NCBI GenBank assembly: GCA_902625365.1
Contig: CACOAX010000004.1
Location: forward strand, 1-64,000
From: an uncultured Alphaproteobacteria bacterium
Lineage (GTDB): Bacteria; Pseudomonadota; Alphaproteobacteria; HIMB59; GCA-002718135
Direction: 5' to 3'
DNA: 64,000 nucleotides
Notes under the pieces: generated by a model
The model's input: the letters and a program-made list of their open reading frames with translations, nothing else
The model's database searches: none
What the model was told of the DNA's origin: nothing
Part shown: positions 26,741-35,572 of the stretch, in pieces
Numbering within the stretch: the stretch's first letter is position 1
How the letters are laid out: every line of letters starts with the position of its first letter
Program-made: the position numbers and the translations under genes

Positions 26741-28798
26741 ATGAACAAGGTAATAAAAGTTATAAATCTCTTAAAAATTGCAATAATACTTGCTCTTGGA
26801 CTATTTAGCACAGTTGGATACTCCTTATCTTCAGATTGGGCAATTAGTGAAAAATCAAAAGTTAGATTAATTTCACCATTGACTGCATCAAATAACAATA
26901 ATCAATTAATTTTAGCATTAGAATATGAACTAGAAGATGAATGGAAAACATATTGGAAATCTCCTGGAGGGGGAGGTTTCCCTCAAAAGATTTTATGGAA
27001 TAATTCCTCAAATGTGAAAGATATTAAAATATTATGGCCAGAGCCAATAGAATTTGAAATACTAGGTTTAAAATCAATCGGATATAAAGATAAAGTTATC
27101 TTCCCTATGATTGTAGATATTGAAGATAATCAAAAACAAACAAATTTAAATTTAAATATTAATTATTTAGTTTGTAGAGATATATGTATTCCAGGTAATG
27201 CGGATATATTTTTAAACTTACCATCTGGAGATGGTGCTTACACAGATTATTTTTTTGATATTGAAAAAGTTCTTTCTACTACGTTAAACAATAATATAGA
27301 TTTTACACCTATTTCTAATTTCTCACTTAAGGCTATTGAAAATAATAATAACGTTATTTTTGATATAGAAATATCAACTAGTTCTTTTTTTGATGATCCA
27401 AAAATTTTTATTCACACACCATTTGGATTACCAGTTGTCGAACCAATAAATAATTATTCCCTTGATTTCCAAAAACTGAATACCTCGTTATATTATGATG
27501 CTGATCAATTTAATGAAAAAAAATTTCCAATAGAAATATTTTTTTATGATAACAATCACAGTTTTAAAATTGAAAAAAGTGTAGAAATTAAAAATGTAGA
27601 TAAAAATATTTCTATAAACAATAGTCTTATATACTTACTCTTAATTTCACTATTAGGAGGTTTTATTTTAAATCTTATGCCATGCGTATTTCCTGTGTTA
27701 TCTTTAAAATTATTATCTGTAATTAATACTGAAGATAAAAATATAAAAAGTAGTTTTTTTATAACTGTATTGGGTATTATTACTTCTTTTCTAATACTTG
27801 GTGCATTTTTTGCTATCCTGAAACAAATCAATATTTCAATATCTTGGGGCATGCAATTCCAAGAACCATACTTTTTAATGTTTATTTTGGTGATTATATC
27901 AATGTTTTTCTTGAACACACTCGGCTTTTTCCAAATAAATTTACCAAGTTTTTTATATTCATCTAATATTTTAAACTCAGGAAATAAATTTTATACAAAG
28001 AATTTTTTTAATGGTTTTTTTGCTACACTGCTTGCTACACCTTGTTCTGCACCTTATTTAGGAACAGCTGTAACTGCTGCATTTACTCAATCAACAACAT
28101 ATTTATTTTTAATATTCTGTTTTATGGGTATAGGAATGAGCTTACCTTATTTGTTTATAGCCTTTTTTCCAGGTTTAATTTCCTTCCTACCTCGATCTGG
28201 AAAATGGATGACTTATTTTAAATATTTTTTATCTATTTTATTATTAATAACAATAGTTTGGCTATTAAGTATATTAAGTAATTATTTTAATTATTTATTT
28301 ATAGTCACATTTACTTTTTTATTAATCTTAATATCAGCAATTTTAAAATTTAGAATTTACCAAATTCCCTTAATTATTTCTTTAATAATTATTTTCTTTT
28401 TAACTCCATACTTAAATTCGTTTCAAAAATTTAATGAAGAAAATTATAAAAGTAATAATTGGTTAGATTTTAACTCAAAAAGTATTCCTGAAATAATAGC
28501 TAATAACGAAATTGTTTTTCTAGATATAACGGCTGATTGGTGCATAACCTGTAAGTTTAATAAAATCAATGTTTTAAACTCAGAAACAATTTCTGAATTT
28601 TTTGATTCACAAGAAGTGACATTGATAAAAGCTGATTGGACACAACCAAATGAAAAAATAAATAAATTTTTAAAAAAATATAATAAATTTGGCATACCTT
28701 TTAATGCATTTTACTCTTCAAAGTTTCCTGAAGGCATAGTAATGAATGAAATATTGACTGAGAAACAAATATTTGAAACATATAATAAAGTTAAATGA
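26741..28798 (+). CDS. DsbD/ScsB-like thiol:disulfide interchange protein
   Basis: A 685-residue membrane electron carrier that moves reducing power to the periplasm. An N-terminal helix/signal (residues 1-30) is followed by a periplasmic domain to about 290 with VCRDICIPG. The polytopic domain carries the paired Cys motifs LMPCVFPVLSLKLL and ATPCSAPYLGTAVTAAF. A C-terminal thioredoxin-like domain has DITADWCITCKFNK (CxxC) near residue 600. The domain order matches DsbD, but the N-terminal region is more like ScsB/DipZ-type proteins. It overlaps the peroxiredoxin gene by 4 bases, suggesting that it may feed reductant to redox proteins. Confidence 0.88.
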   Translation: MNKVIKVINLLKIAIILALGLFSTVGYSLSSDWAISEKSKVRLISPLTASNNNNQLILALEYELEDEWKTYWKSPGGGGFPQKILWNNSSNVKDIKILWPEPIEFEILGLKSIGYKDKVIFPMIVDIEDNQKQTNLNLNINYLVCRDICIPGNADIFLNLPSGDGAYTDYFFDIEKVLSTTLNNNIDFTPISNFSLKAIENNNNVIFDIEISTSSFFDDPKIFIHTPFGLPVVEPINNYSLDFQKLNTSLYYDADQFNEKKFPIEIFFYDNNHSFKIEKSVEIKNVDKNISINNSLIYLLLISLLGGFILNLMPCVFPVLSLKLLSVINTEDKNIKSSFFITVLGIITSFLILGAFFAILKQINISISWGMQFQEPYFLMFILVIISMFFLNTLGFFQINLPSFLYSSNILNSGNKFYTKNFFNGFFATLLATPCSAPYLGTAVTAAFTQSTTYLFLIFCFMGIGMSLPYLFIAFFPGLISFLPRSGKWMTYFKYFLSILLLITIVWLLSILSNYFNYLFIVTFTFLLILISAILKFRIYQIPLIISLIIIFFLTPYLNSFQKFNEENYKSNNWLDFNSKSIPEIIANNEIVFLDITADWCITCKFNKINVLNSETISEFFDSQEVTLIKADWTQPNEKINKFLKKYNKFGIPFNAFYSSKFPEGIVMNEILTEKQIFETYNKVK

Positions 28799-29271
28799 AA
28801 AATATAATTATTGATGATTTTAAAGTTCCTATTATTAAAAAAGGAGTATCATTCGTAACTTCATTAAAAAATGAATTCATAAATAAAAAAATTATCCTAT
28901 TTGGTGTTCCAGGTGCATTTACACCAACTTGCTCTGAGAAACATCTTCCAGGTTATATAAAATTATATAATTCATTTATAAATAATAAAATTGACGGAAT
29001 TTATTGTCTCTCAGTAAACGATGAACATGTGATGAAATCTTGGTTAGTGAGTTATACAGATGGAGAAAAAATCAATGGAATTGCAGATGGGAATGCTGAT
29101 ATTACAAAGTATTTTGACTTGATATCTGATAAGACAAAAAATTATATGGGTTTTAGGTGTCGAAGGTTTGCTATGATCATTGAGAATAATATGATTATTA
29201 AAAAGTTTGTTGAAGATGATGGTGAATACCGTGTCAGTTCAGCTGAATATATTTTAGAGCAAATAAAATGA
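28795..29271 (+). CDS. Peroxiredoxin (Prx5/redoxin type)
   Basis: A 158-residue thiol peroxidase. The peroxidatic Cys lies in FGVPGAFTPTCSEKHLPGY near residue 48, the signature of the Prx5 group, and the RCRRFAMIIEN segment near 122 is also typical. No signal peptide is present, so it acts in the cytoplasm. It is translationally coupled to the DsbD-like gene (ATGA overlap) and to the following SDR gene. Confidence 0.92.
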   Translation: MKNIIIDDFKVPIIKKGVSFVTSLKNEFINKKIILFGVPGAFTPTCSEKHLPGYIKLYNSFINNKIDGIYCLSVNDEHVMKSWLVSYTDGEKINGIADGNADITKYFDLISDKTKNYMGFRCRRFAMIIENNMIIKKFVEDDGEYRVSSAEYILEQIK

Positions 29272-30005
29272 ATAAAATTAATTTAGAAAATAGAGTAGCA
29301 ATAGTAACTGGTGGAGCACAAGGCTTTGGGTTAGCAATTACAAAAAGATTTTTAGAGTCAGGTGCAAGAGTATTAATATGGGACAAAGATAAAGAATATT
29401 TAAATAAGGTTGATTTAAAAAATACTCAAAAAATTGAAGTTGATGTTTCAAATTATAATAGTGTAGAGAATGCATTTGCTGAAAGTCTTTCTTATGAAAA
29501 AAAAATTGATATTTTAATAAATAATGCAGGAATAGCTGGACCAAACTTTAAGACATGGGATTATCCACTTGAGGAATGGCAAAAAGTTATAGACATAGAT
29601 CTAAGCGGGGTATTTTATTGTTGCAAAACTATAGTTCCTCATTTCATAAAACATAATTATGGACGTATAGTTAATATTTCCTCGATAGCTGGTAAAGAAG
29701 GTAATCCTAATGCAATGCCTTATAGTGCAGCAAAAGCAGGAGTCATTGCTCTTACTAAATCTTTAGGAAAGGAATTAGCTGAAAACAATATATCAGTGAA
29801 TTGTGTTACCCCTGCACCTGCTAAGACACGTATTTTTGATCAAATTACGCAAGAACATATTGATTATATGTTATCAAAAATTCCTAGAAATAGATTTGTG
29901 TTAGTTGAAGAATTAGCTTCCTTAGTTGCATGGATATCTTCTGAAGAAAATTCTTATACCACAGGCTCAACTTTTGATTTGAGTGGAGGTCGGGCTACTT
30001 ATTAA
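29268..30005 (+). CDS. SDR-family NAD(P) oxidoreductase
   Basis: A 245-residue classical short-chain dehydrogenase. The cofactor motif TGGAQGFGLAI is at residue 14, NNAGIAG near 86, the catalytic Ser in NISSIAGKEGN and the YSAAKAG motif (Tyr, Lys) near 151. It overlaps the peroxiredoxin gene by 4 bases, and its 3' end overlaps the convergent sugar ABC permease by 4. The substrate could be a sugar alcohol or 3-oxoacyl compound; the neighbouring sugar genes favour the former but do not prove it. Confidence 0.88.
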   Translation: MNKINLENRVAIVTGGAQGFGLAITKRFLESGARVLIWDKDKEYLNKVDLKNTQKIEVDVSNYNSVENAFAESLSYEKKIDILINNAGIAGPNFKTWDYPLEEWQKVIDIDLSGVFYCCKTIVPHFIKHNYGRIVNISSIAGKEGNPNAMPYSAAKAGVIALTKSLGKELAENNISVNCVTPAPAKTRIFDQITQEHIDYMLSKIPRNRFVLVEELASLVAWISSEENSYTTGSTFDLSGGRATY

Positions 30006-30979
30006 TTTTTTCTTCTTTGTATAAGAGCGTAAACTGTCACGGCAACTGTAATCATGAGTCCATTTATGAATTTTACATAAAAACCAGATAAACCTAAAGC
30101 AACTATTCCTGATTCTAATGAACCAATAATTAATACTCCAATAAAAGTTCCAAAAATAGTACCTTTACCACCAAAGACTGATGTACCACCAACAAAGACA
30201 GCTGCTAGAGTTGTTAACATTAAGCCCTCACCTTGTGTTGGCCAGAAATATAACATTTCATACATTGTAAAAATTCCTGCTAAAGCAGAGAAGAATCCCA
30301 GTTGAACAAAAGCAATAATCTTGACATTATCAACATTAATTCCCATCATTTGAGCACTTGCTTTGTTGTCACCTACAAAGTGAATATGATTGCCAAATTT
30401 ATGGTATCGATAAACCCATTGCATCAAACCAGTTAATACAATGAACCAAATAAATTGCATTGGAATTTTTCCAAATAATTTTTCAACAAATATCATATGA
30501 TGCCAGGTTCCATCTGCCACATCGACGATTGCAATTCCACTACCTTGGGAAATTACATTAACCAATCCGCGCCAAAAAAATAATGTACCTATAGTGGCAA
30601 CTATTGAAGGTATACCAATTTTAGTAACAAGTAATCCATTTACTAATCCAGCAAACATCCCAAGTGAAGTTGCTAATATAAATGCAATGAAAAAGTTGCC
30701 ATCAGTAGATGTCATTATGATTCCAAATATAAGAGAAGTAATTCCAACTATTGATGGAAATGACAGATCAATTTCACCAAGTGTAACAACAAACGTTGCT
30801 GATATAGCAATAATGCCAAAAAAAGGCATTGATTGCATGAAAGCTCTATAAATTGGAAATCTAGTAAACACATGAGGCGCGCCTAAGAAATAAATTAAGA
30901 AAAGCACTATGGCAATTATTGTAATACTAATTTCTAGTTTGTGTGTTTTTACAAAATAACTATTTAATAAACTACTCAT
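30002..30979 (-). CDS. RbsC/FrcC-type sugar ABC transporter permease
   Basis: A 325-residue membrane permease of the ribose/xylose/fructose importer class (BPD_transp_2). The signature VTLGEIDLSFPSIVGITSLI lies near residue 66 and VFVGGTSVFGGKGTIFGTFIGVLIIG near 266. It is the last gene of a binding protein - ATPase - permease operon, and its ATG comes directly after the ATPase stop codon. Confidence 0.92.
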   Translation of the reverse strand: MSSLLNSYFVKTHKLEISITIIAIVLFLIYFLGAPHVFTRFPIYRAFMQSMPFFGIIAISATFVVTLGEIDLSFPSIVGITSLIFGIIMTSTDGNFFIAFILATSLGMFAGLVNGLLVTKIGIPSIVATIGTLFFWRGLVNVISQGSGIAIVDVADGTWHHMIFVEKLFGKIPMQFIWFIVLTGLMQWVYRYHKFGNHIHFVGDNKASAQMMGINVDNVKIIAFVQLGFFSALAGIFTMYEMLYFWPTQGEGLMLTTLAAVFVGGTSVFGGKGTIFGTFIGVLIIGSLESGIVALGLSGFYVKFINGLMITVAVTVYALIQRRKN

Positions 30980-31747
30980 TTAATCTTCAACCTTAATTTT
31001 TCCTGACTCATGAAGTTGAATCATTTTTTGAACTAGTTCTTCTCTAGAAATATCTTCTTTGTTAAACTCTCCAACAACTTCACCTCTATCTAAAATAATA
31101 AACCTATCTGCGGCTCCGTAAACGTGTATTATGTTATGATCGATAAAAATGGCTGATTTATTTTCATTTTTTAAACCCTTAACAAAGTTAAGCACTTTTT
31201 CTGTTTCTTGAATTGATAAACCCATAGTAGGTTCGTCTAATACAATCAAATCAGAATTAAAGTATAAGGATCTACCAAAAGCAACACCTTGTTTTTCTCC
31301 GCCTGATAAACCCATTACTGGTGAGTCCACAGTTATAGCTTTAGACGTAAATCCTATATAATCTCGTAATATTTTCTCTGCTTCTTTTCTTTGTTTTTTT
31401 ATATTTAAAAAACCAAATGAATTAGTAATTTCTCTTCCTGCAAAAATATTTCTAAATAATTCTTGCTGATCACATAGCGCTCTTTCTTGATATACGGCCT
31501 CAATACCCATTTTTCTTGATTGGGCGACTGATTTAATTTGAACTTCTTTTTCTTTAAAAAAAACTTTTCCTGAGTTTGGGCTGTGAACTCCAGTTATAAC
31601 TTTTATAAGTGTTGATTTGCCAGCCCCATTATCACCAATTAAAGCTACTACTTCACCTTTATTTATTTTGATATTGACATCTTTTAAAACTTTAACGTTT
31701 CCAAAGTTTTTATAAATATTTTGTAATTTTAAAAGTTCTTCAGTCAT
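30980..31747 (-). CDS. Sugar ABC transporter ATPase, single domain (FrcA-like)
   Basis: A 255-residue ATPase with Walker A IGDNGAGKSTLIK near residue 37, the signature MGLSGGEKQGVAFGRSL near 145 and Walker B LIVLDEPTMGLS. The CUT2/ribose-class partner is usually a double-domain protein of about 500 residues (RbsA); here there is only one domain, as in FrcA of Sinorhizobium. It sits between the binding-protein and permease genes. Its ribosome-binding site appears to lie in the 3' arm of a hairpin that separates it from the binding-protein gene. Confidence 0.9.
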   Translation of the reverse strand: MTEELLKLQNIYKNFGNVKVLKDVNIKINKGEVVALIGDNGAGKSTLIKVITGVHSPNSGKVFFKEKEVQIKSVAQSRKMGIEAVYQERALCDQQELFRNIFAGREITNSFGFLNIKKQRKEAEKILRDYIGFTSKAITVDSPVMGLSGGEKQGVAFGRSLYFNSDLIVLDEPTMGLSIQETEKVLNFVKGLKNENKSAIFIDHNIIHVYGAADRFIILDRGEVVGEFNKEDISREELVQKMIQLHESGKIKVED

Positions 31748-31754
31748 AAAAATA

Positions 31755-31781
31755 AACCTGCCTTACAAAATGAGGCAGGTT
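31755..31781 (-). promoter_or_regulatory. Intercistronic hairpin, binding-protein/ATPase junction
   Basis: On the minus strand AACCTGCCT pairs with AGGCAGGTT (9 bp, 9-base loop), followed by TATTTTT and the ATPase start. It could be a leaky terminator that keeps binding-protein mRNA in excess. The 3' arm also holds the only Shine-Dalgarno-like string (AGGCAGG) for the ATPase gene. The same stem occurs at 52194-52229 in an unrelated transporter. Confidence 0.65.
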
Positions 31782-31793
31782 ATAATATTTAAT

Positions 31794-32774
31794 TTATCTG
31801 ATTTGTACTGCTGCTAATGGAGCAACAGCGTCTACGTTATCAGCTGTTACAAATGCAGCACCAGTATCCATAGCTAATCCAGCCATTCCATATTTTGTAC
31901 TTAGGAACAACTGAACAATTGGCATATAACCTTGGATAAATGGTTGTTGATCAATTACAACATCAATGTAACCAGAATTAATTCCATCAACAATAGGAGC
32001 TGATAAATCAAATCCAGCACCACATACTTCTTCAGTTCCATGACCTGCAGCCTTCATATATGTTGGTAAGCTTGCAGTTAATCCACCATGATCTGTGATT
32101 GCTAATTTGATATCAGGATTTGCACTATAAGTAGCTACGTACATAGGAGTTCCCTGTGATGCATCTGAATTTACGTTATCAGGAATTTCTTGATAAACAA
32201 CTTCTACGCCAGCTGCTTCAACTCCTGCTATTGCACCTTTAGTTCTTTCTCCTCTATTTGGCATACTTGCAAGACCCCAGATAAAAGCTTTGTCTCCAGC
32301 TTGTAGACCACAAACCTCAACAGCTTTTTTACCTAGATTAAATCCAGCATCAAACAAATCTGCACCTGCGTAACCAAATCCTTCAGTTTTATATTCTGAC
32401 TCAAGGTCAGGAAGAGGTGTGTTCATAGTAGTAATAACTATTCCCATTTCTCTAGCTTCTTGAATGATAGGTCTCATTGCAGCGTCACCTGGGAAACCAT
32501 AGATTGCAATTCCATCAGGCTGTAAAGCAACAGCTTCTTTAAATTGTTTAATCATGATTTCTGAGTTCCATTGTGACCAGTAATAGTCTACGTCGCAACC
32601 TGTATGTTCTGCAGCAGCTACTGCACCATTATAAACAATAGTTCCAAATGGACCACCTTCAGGTCCGCCTGGGAAAAATATAAATTTCTTATCACAGCTG
32701 TAATCATTTTTTGCTACTGCTGAAGTAGATGCAAAAGCAAAAAATAGAGCAATGATTGCAAAGATTTTTTTCAT
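31794..32774 (-). CDS. RbsB/MocB-type periplasmic sugar-binding protein
   Basis: A 326-residue periplasmic binding protein of the ribose-binding class. Signal peptide MKKIFAIIALFFAFASTSAVA ends in a normal AxA site. The mature protein has two alternating lobes, with QPDGIAIYGFPGDAAMRPII near residue 85 and the late QQPFIQGYMPIVQLFLS. GGAGG lies 6 bases before the ATG. It heads the operon and is likely the most abundant product. The ligand is a sugar or cyclitol by family; which one is unknown. A divergent promoter region of about 190 bases separates it from the oxygenase operon. Confidence 0.92.
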   Translation of the reverse strand: MKKIFAIIALFFAFASTSAVAKNDYSCDKKFIFFPGGPEGGPFGTIVYNGAVAAAEHTGCDVDYYWSQWNSEIMIKQFKEAVALQPDGIAIYGFPGDAAMRPIIQEAREMGIVITTMNTPLPDLESEYKTEGFGYAGADLFDAGFNLGKKAVEVCGLQAGDKAFIWGLASMPNRGERTKGAIAGVEAAGVEVVYQEIPDNVNSDASQGTPMYVATYSANPDIKLAITDHGGLTASLPTYMKAAGHGTEEVCGAGFDLSAPIVDGINSGYIDVVIDQQPFIQGYMPIVQLFLSTKYGMAGLAMDTGAAFVTADNVDAVAPLAAVQIR

Positions 32775-32963
32775 AATTCCTCCAAATAATTTATGATTTA
32801 TTTTATAAGTAAATAAATCAATAATACAATTAAATTAAAGTATTAAAGAACTTATTACAAATTAAATTCGAATTACTTTGGATAGATAAAATAGTCGCAC
32901 TTAATTACTAATTTATAGCAACTTTTATATTTATAAGATTATCGAAAAGTGTTATTTTTGATT
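32775..32963. promoter_or_regulatory. Divergent control region, sugar transporter / oxygenase operon
   Basis: This 189-base gene-free stretch must hold both the leftward transporter promoter and the rightward oxygenase-operon promoter. It contains a short palindrome AATTCGAATT (32865-32874) and AT-rich runs. I cannot choose specific -35/-10 boxes with confidence. Confidence 0.4.
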
Positions 32964-33950
32964 ATGGAAGTAGATTTAGGCAAATGGTATAGAGCAAATA
33001 TAGATAAAAAAGAATTCAAGCAATTATGCAAGAAATCTGATTGGCAGGGTTTTAAGCATATGATTATTTATTTTTCATCTCTATTTCTTTTTGGATATCT
33101 TGCATATGTCACATGGGGCACTTATTGGTCTTTATTATTTTTTATAATATACGGAAATATTTGGGGATGTAGTGATGCTATCTGGCATGAAACTGGTCAC
33201 AGAACTGCTTTTAAATCTAAATTTTGGAATGATTTTTTTTATTATATTGCAAGTTTCATGGATAATTTCGAGCCTATAAGATGGAGATATTCTCATTATC
33301 ATCATCACACATACACACAATTTAATGATCCTGTAGATTTTGAAATACATGTAAAAAAACCAACTGACCTAATTGTATTTTTCTCCCACTATATTCCATT
33401 TTCAGGTTTTATTTTCTTTAAAAATTCTCTTCAATGGGAAACTATAAAGCACGCATTTGGTGTGACTACAGATGTAATGAAAGTATGTATTCCTGAAAAG
33501 GAAAGATGGAAATGCAGATTATCCGCGTGGAGTCATCTCTCAATATGGGTGATCAGTATTGTTTCTTCAATATATCTTCAAAGCTGGCTTCCAGTATTAT
33601 ATGTTTTATTACCTAATTTTTACGGAAAAACTCTTGTTATGCTTATGGGTCTTACACAACATGCAGGCCTTAGAGAAGATAAAAGAGATCATAGGTATAC
33701 AACCAGAACTGTATATTTAAACCCAGTTTTAAGTTTTTTATATTGGCATATGGAATATCATGTTGAACACCATATGTTCCCTCAAGTTCCCTCACATAAT
33801 CTGCCTAAACTTCATGCTATGATTAAAGATCAATTACCACCTGCTAGAAAAGGTTTAATAGGAGCTTATAAAGAAATTATTCCTGCGCTTATAAAACAAG
33901 CAAAAAATCCAGACTATCAAATTCCTTTATCTGTTCCAAGCAATGCCTAA
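32964..33950 (+). CDS. Fatty-acid-desaturase-family membrane di-iron oxygenase (MocD-like), copy 1
   Basis: A 328-residue membrane protein with the histidine clusters of the desaturase/hydroxylase superfamily: WHETGH near residue 75, SHYHHHTYT near 112 and EYHVEHHMFP near 260, separated by hydrophobic helices. A GTG at 32949 is in frame, but the ATG at 32964 (MEVDLGKWYRANIDKK) aligns with the start of the paralogue at 36404. It is followed at once by an FAD ferredoxin reductase and a Rieske ferredoxin, so it probably acts as an oxygenase fed by that chain. The same trio is found as MocD-MocF-MocE in rhizopine catabolism. A lipid desaturase is the main alternative. Confidence 0.85.
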   Translation: MEVDLGKWYRANIDKKEFKQLCKKSDWQGFKHMIIYFSSLFLFGYLAYVTWGTYWSLLFFIIYGNIWGCSDAIWHETGHRTAFKSKFWNDFFYYIASFMDNFEPIRWRYSHYHHHTYTQFNDPVDFEIHVKKPTDLIVFFSHYIPFSGFIFFKNSLQWETIKHAFGVTTDVMKVCIPEKERWKCRLSAWSHLSIWVISIVSSIYLQSWLPVLYVLLPNFYGKTLVMLMGLTQHAGLREDKRDHRYTTRTVYLNPVLSFLYWHMEYHVEHHMFPQVPSHNLPKLHAMIKDQLPPARKGLIGAYKEIIPALIKQAKNPDYQIPLSVPSNA

Positions 33951-33955
33951 ACTAA

Positions 33956-35185
33956 GTGAAAAATAACATTATAATTTTAGGAGGTGGTCAAGCTGGAATT
34001 TATGCCGCAAGAGAAATTAGACAAAATGATTTAAAATCAAATATTAAAATTTTAGGTGAAGAAAATTTATTACCATACGAAAGACCTCCTTTATCGAAAG
34101 ATTTTTTGTTAGATAGAAAAAATGAAGAAAATCTTTATTTTCATTCTGGTGATGTATTAAAAAATGAAAATATAGATTTTGAATATGTGTCAATTAATAA
34201 AGTTGATTTTGAAAATAAAAAACTTTTTACAAAAAATGATGATGTATACTCTTATAATACCTTATTAATTTCAACAGGTTCTGAAAATAAAAAACTTAGT
34301 GTAGATAATAATTTAACCGATGATATTTATTATCTAAGAAATCTAGAAGAGGCAAAAATAATTAAGAAAAAAGTTTTAAATAAAAATAAAGTAACTATTA
34401 TTGGCGGCGGTTTCATCGGTTTAGAAATTGCTTCATCTTTATCTCAGTTGCAAAAGAAAGTAACTGTTATCGAAATCGGTAATCAACTTATGGGAAGAAT
34501 TATTCCTAAACAAATTGCTGACCTTGTTCAAAAAACCCACATAGAGCATGGTAATGAAATAATATTAAATAAACAGATAGATAAAATAATCAAAAAAAAT
34601 GGCATTTATGAAATTTTATTAAATGACAATTCGTTAATAGAAACAGATTTTGTAATTGCAGGTATAGGATCAACTCCTTCTGTTAAATTATTTGAAAATA
34701 CAAATTTAAAACTTGATAATGGTATAGTAACTAATCAATATTGTGAAACTTCCATTAAAGACGTTTATGCAGCAGGTGATGTATCTAATTTTTATCATCC
34801 ATTATATGAAAGAAATATTCGACTTGAGTCTTATCAACATGCACAAAATCATGGAATATGTGCTGGAAAAAATATTGCTGGAGTAAAAACGGAATACTCT
34901 TCAATTCCTTGGATGTGGTCTGATCAATTTAATTTAAATCTTCAGCTAACGGGTATTTGTGATGACTTTGATGAAATAGTTGAAAGAGGCAATGATATTA
35001 ACAATGGTATAATATATTTTTTTCTAAAAAATAAAAAAATACAAGGCGCATGCGGTTTAGGGATTGTAGGAAAAGTTGGTCGTGACATCAGAATAACGTC
35101 TAAATTAAGTGAGAATAATACCATAGTAGATACAAAGATTCTTGCAGATAAAACTCAAAAATTAAATAAACTTATGCAAAAATAA
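33956..35185 (+). CDS. FAD-dependent ferredoxin/rubredoxin reductase (MocF-like)
   Basis: A 409-residue NAD(P)H-dependent flavoprotein of the putidaredoxin/rubredoxin reductase group. FAD motif IILGGGQAGIYAAREI at the N-terminus, the family hallmark YERPPLSKDFL near residue 42, the NAD-binding GGGFIGLEIASSL near 151, AAGDVSNFYHP near 272 and a C-terminal reductase domain. The likely start is GTG, 5 bases after the oxygenase stop. It is expected to pass electrons to the Rieske ferredoxin encoded next. Confidence 0.88.
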   Translation: MKNNIIILGGGQAGIYAAREIRQNDLKSNIKILGEENLLPYERPPLSKDFLLDRKNEENLYFHSGDVLKNENIDFEYVSINKVDFENKKLFTKNDDVYSYNTLLISTGSENKKLSVDNNLTDDIYYLRNLEEAKIIKKKVLNKNKVTIIGGGFIGLEIASSLSQLQKKVTVIEIGNQLMGRIIPKQIADLVQKTHIEHGNEIILNKQIDKIIKKNGIYEILLNDNSLIETDFVIAGIGSTPSVKLFENTNLKLDNGIVTNQYCETSIKDVYAAGDVSNFYHPLYERNIRLESYQHAQNHGICAGKNIAGVKTEYSSIPWMWSDQFNLNLQLTGICDDFDEIVERGNDINNGIIYFFLKNKKIQGACGLGIVGKVGRDIRITSKLSENNTIVDTKILADKTQKLNKLMQK

Positions 35186-35237
35186 TAATTTAAATATTTT
35201 ATATTTATTTTCAGAAAATAGACATTATATAGAAAAT

Positions 35238-35555
35238 ATGTCGGAAGAAAATTGGATAGAAGTAGGTTCAACAGGTAGTATAGAAGAAGAAGATCTAATT
35301 AGATTTGATCACCAAGATAAAACATTTTGTGTATACAGATTAACAGATGGTTTTTATGCAACTGACGGAATGTGTACACATGAAGCAGTACATCTTGAAG
35401 ACGGCCTTGTTATGGACGATGAAATCGAATGTCCAATGCACCAAGGTATTTTTAATATAAAGTCCGGAGAAGCTTTAAGCCCTCCAGCGTGTGAGGATTT
35501 AAAAACATACCCAGTAAAAGTTGATAATGATAAAATTTTCATTAAGATAGAATAA
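35238..35555 (+). CDS. Rieske [2Fe-2S] ferredoxin (MocE-like)
   Basis: A 105-residue soluble Rieske protein. The cluster ligands are C-x-H in GMCTHEAVHLEDG near residue 45 and C-x2-H in ECPMHQGIF near 65, the spacing of oxygenase-associated ferredoxins. There is no membrane anchor, which separates it from bc1-type Rieske proteins. It lies between the reductase and the first PanB-like gene and would carry electrons to the membrane di-iron oxygenases nearby. Confidence 0.9.
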   Translation: MSEENWIEVGSTGSIEEEDLIRFDHQDKTFCVYRLTDGFYATDGMCTHEAVHLEDGLVMDDEIECPMHQGIFNIKSGEALSPPACEDLKTYPVKVDNDKIFIKIE

Positions 35556-35572
35556 AGATTTTTAGAGATATC

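Noticed and set aside
27556-27918. 120-residue minus-strand frame inside the DsbD-like gene
   Set aside because: Opposite conserved membrane segments with the CxxP motif; no start context.
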